Below, piece by piece: positions 5,366 to 6,073 of a stretch of DNA of 6,073 bases. Under the pieces are notes generated by a model. That model did no database searches. It worked only from the letters and a program-made list of their open reading frames with translations, and had not been told where the DNA came from. Within the stretch, counting starts at the first letter, position 1. The number at the start of each line of letters is the position of its first letter. The position numbers were made by a program, and so were the translations under genes. The stretch is from Flavobacteriales bacterium UBA3376 (GTDB taxonomy: Bacteria; Bacteroidota; Bacteroidia; Flavobacteriales; Weeksellaceae): contig DEQC01000034.1 in the NCBI GenBank assembly GCA_002359055.1, positions 1-6,073 on the forward strand, given 5' to 3'.

Positions 5366-5731
5366 TCATGTCTGGAATGTTCCCGGACTGAATTACCGCT
5401 CGTTAGTTAGTGCTGAGGCAGAATACATTTTTCCGGTTTAGCACTGATGACCTTAAAACGATGGGAAAATCGTGGCTTTTTCAGGAGCCATGGTCATGGG
5501 ATTTACCCTTTTCTATCACCATAAAAACTACAGCAAATATTTGGATATTTTTCACCTTACGGGCGCATGGGACTGAAAAACTATGAAATGCAGGGTGTGA
5601 TAGGCTGTCTGATATTATTAAATAATAGCCGCCCAGAGCGCGTAAAGCAAATTGATTTTTCAAAGAGTTTTTATTGTAATGAAGCCTTCCTCCATTTTTA
5701 CATTCATTTTTTCATTCTTTCATGGGCCTCA
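5366..5731. other. More GC-rich stretch without an intact gene, possibly eroded coding DNA
   Basis: No intact gene is visible. From about 5365 the base composition rises compared with the umuC upstream region, and several short frames look protein-like but are closed by stops. On the plus strand one gives HHVWNVPGLNYRSLVSAEAE and ends near 5438; another, from the ATG at 5490 to TGA 5574-5576, gives MVMGFTLFYHHKNYSKYLDI then FHLTGAWD. A minus frame at 5481-5663 covers the latter. None matches a family I know. An imperfect stem (AGTGCT 5409-5414 with AGCACT 5440-5445, extendable with G-U pairs) and the AT palindrome TATTATTAAATAATA (5613-5627) are present. No tRNA, insertion-sequence end or CRISPR unit was seen. 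Confidence 0.4.
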
Positions 5732-6073
5732 TTATATATACTTCATTTCCGTTGCTTTATGGATAAGAGCAGCTACATTGTTCACCTTGAATTTTTGCAG
5801 AAGGTTACGCCGATGGCTCTCTACAGTGAGGTGACTGATGAATATTTTCTCACCTATTTCTACAGAACTTAATCCTGATGCCAGTAAGCCAAGCACTTCC
5901 TTTTCCCGTCGGGTAATGATAGGGAGGTCTCCTGACTGATGGCTTTTTAATATATTTTTAGTTCCATTACTAAAGACAATTTCTCCGTTAATTGCATTGT
6001 GAATACCGGAAACTACTTCATCTGCCGATGCGTTTTTCAAGAAATAACCACTGGCGCCCGCATTTAACATCCG
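5732..6073 (-). CDS. NarL/FixJ-family response regulator, C-terminal part (continues past window)
   Basis: This is the C-terminal part of a two-component transcription factor. The first residues visible, RMLNAGASGYFLKNASADEV, are the end of a receiver domain; the Lys in GYFLK is the conserved switch Lys of its fifth strand. A short linker (about 25-50, counting from the Met at 6070) leads to a LuxR-type helix-turn-helix at about 51-112: ITRREKEVLGLLASGLSSVE, then IGEKIFISHLTVESHRRNLL and QKFKV. The phosphorylated Asp and the true start lie beyond position 6073; the ATG at 6070-6068 is internal. The frame ends with TAA at 5734-5732. The partner histidine kinase, usually adjacent, is not in the window. 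Its base composition is more GC-rich than the umuC side. Target genes cannot be inferred. Confidence 0.93.
   Translation of the reverse strand, partial: RMLNAGASGYFLKNASADEVVSGIHNAINGEIVFSNGTKNILKSHQSGDLPIITRREKEVLGLLASGLSSVEIGEKIFISHLTVESHRRNLLQKFKVNNVAALIHKATEMKYI

Noticed and set aside
5408..5446. Imperfect stem TAGTGCTGAG / TTTAGCACTG as an RNA gene or attachment site
   Set aside because: It has a 19-base loop, several G-U pairs, no tRNA-like or terminator features, and no second copy in the window.
5481..5663. Minus-strand 60-codon frame downstream of the response regulator
   Set aside because: It has no recognisable domain, and the opposite strand gives equally plausible short peptides. 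I could not support it as a gene.
5567..5872. Plus-strand 101-codon frame running into the regulator gene
   Set aside because: Its second half is antisense to the LuxR-type helix-turn-helix and its first half has no motif.

Overview
The window looks like a chromosomal segment of an AT-rich member of the Bacteroidota, most likely Flavobacteriia. The evidence is Bacteroidota-type promoters (-7 TAnnTTTG, with -33 TTTG or a near match at two of them), no Shine-Dalgarno sequences of note, a flavobacterial-looking RNase P RNA, and a GlmS, an Rhs core and a UmuC of the kind seen in that group. The species cannot be named from the sequence alone.

Layout. (1) Positions 1-192, minus strand: the 5' part of rnpB (RNase P RNA), cut by the window edge, with its promoter. 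That promoter overlaps the intrinsic terminator of the next gene upstream. (2) 225-2066, minus: a full-length GlmS (glucosamine-6-phosphate synthase). Its isomerase half looks intact, but the N-terminal catalytic Cys of the glutaminase half is Ser and the oxyanion-hole Asn is Lys. (3) 2257-3009, plus: a small two-gene unit divergent from glmS. It encodes a signal peptide, a LysM domain that continues in the +1 frame (probable frameshift), and a two-helix membrane protein coupled to it by a 4-base overlap. A hairpin terminator follows. (4) 3025-3255, plus: a remnant of an Rhs/YD-repeat protein (the conserved core just before a toxin tip), running into the 3' end of umuD. (5) 3227-4955, minus: a translesion polymerase V operon in the order umuC then umuD, with a possible leaderless start. 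(6) 4956-5731: about 780 bases with no intact gene. It holds the umuC promoter, a short reading-frame remnant with a CxxC motif and a strong hairpin at its stop codon, and a more GC-rich stretch that looks like eroded coding sequence. (7) 5732-6073, minus: the C-terminal part of a NarL/FixJ-type response regulator that continues past the window.

How the genes fit together. The rnpB and glmS part is housekeeping. The part from 2257 to 5731 is accessory-like: a frameshifted small gene, an Rhs tip remnant, an SOS-mutagenesis cassette and eroded fragments. The most unusual single observation is the apparent loss of the glutaminase nucleophile in an otherwise well-conserved GlmS. No wholly new system can be demonstrated; the LysM/membrane-protein pair beside the Rhs remnant is the best candidate for something poorly described.
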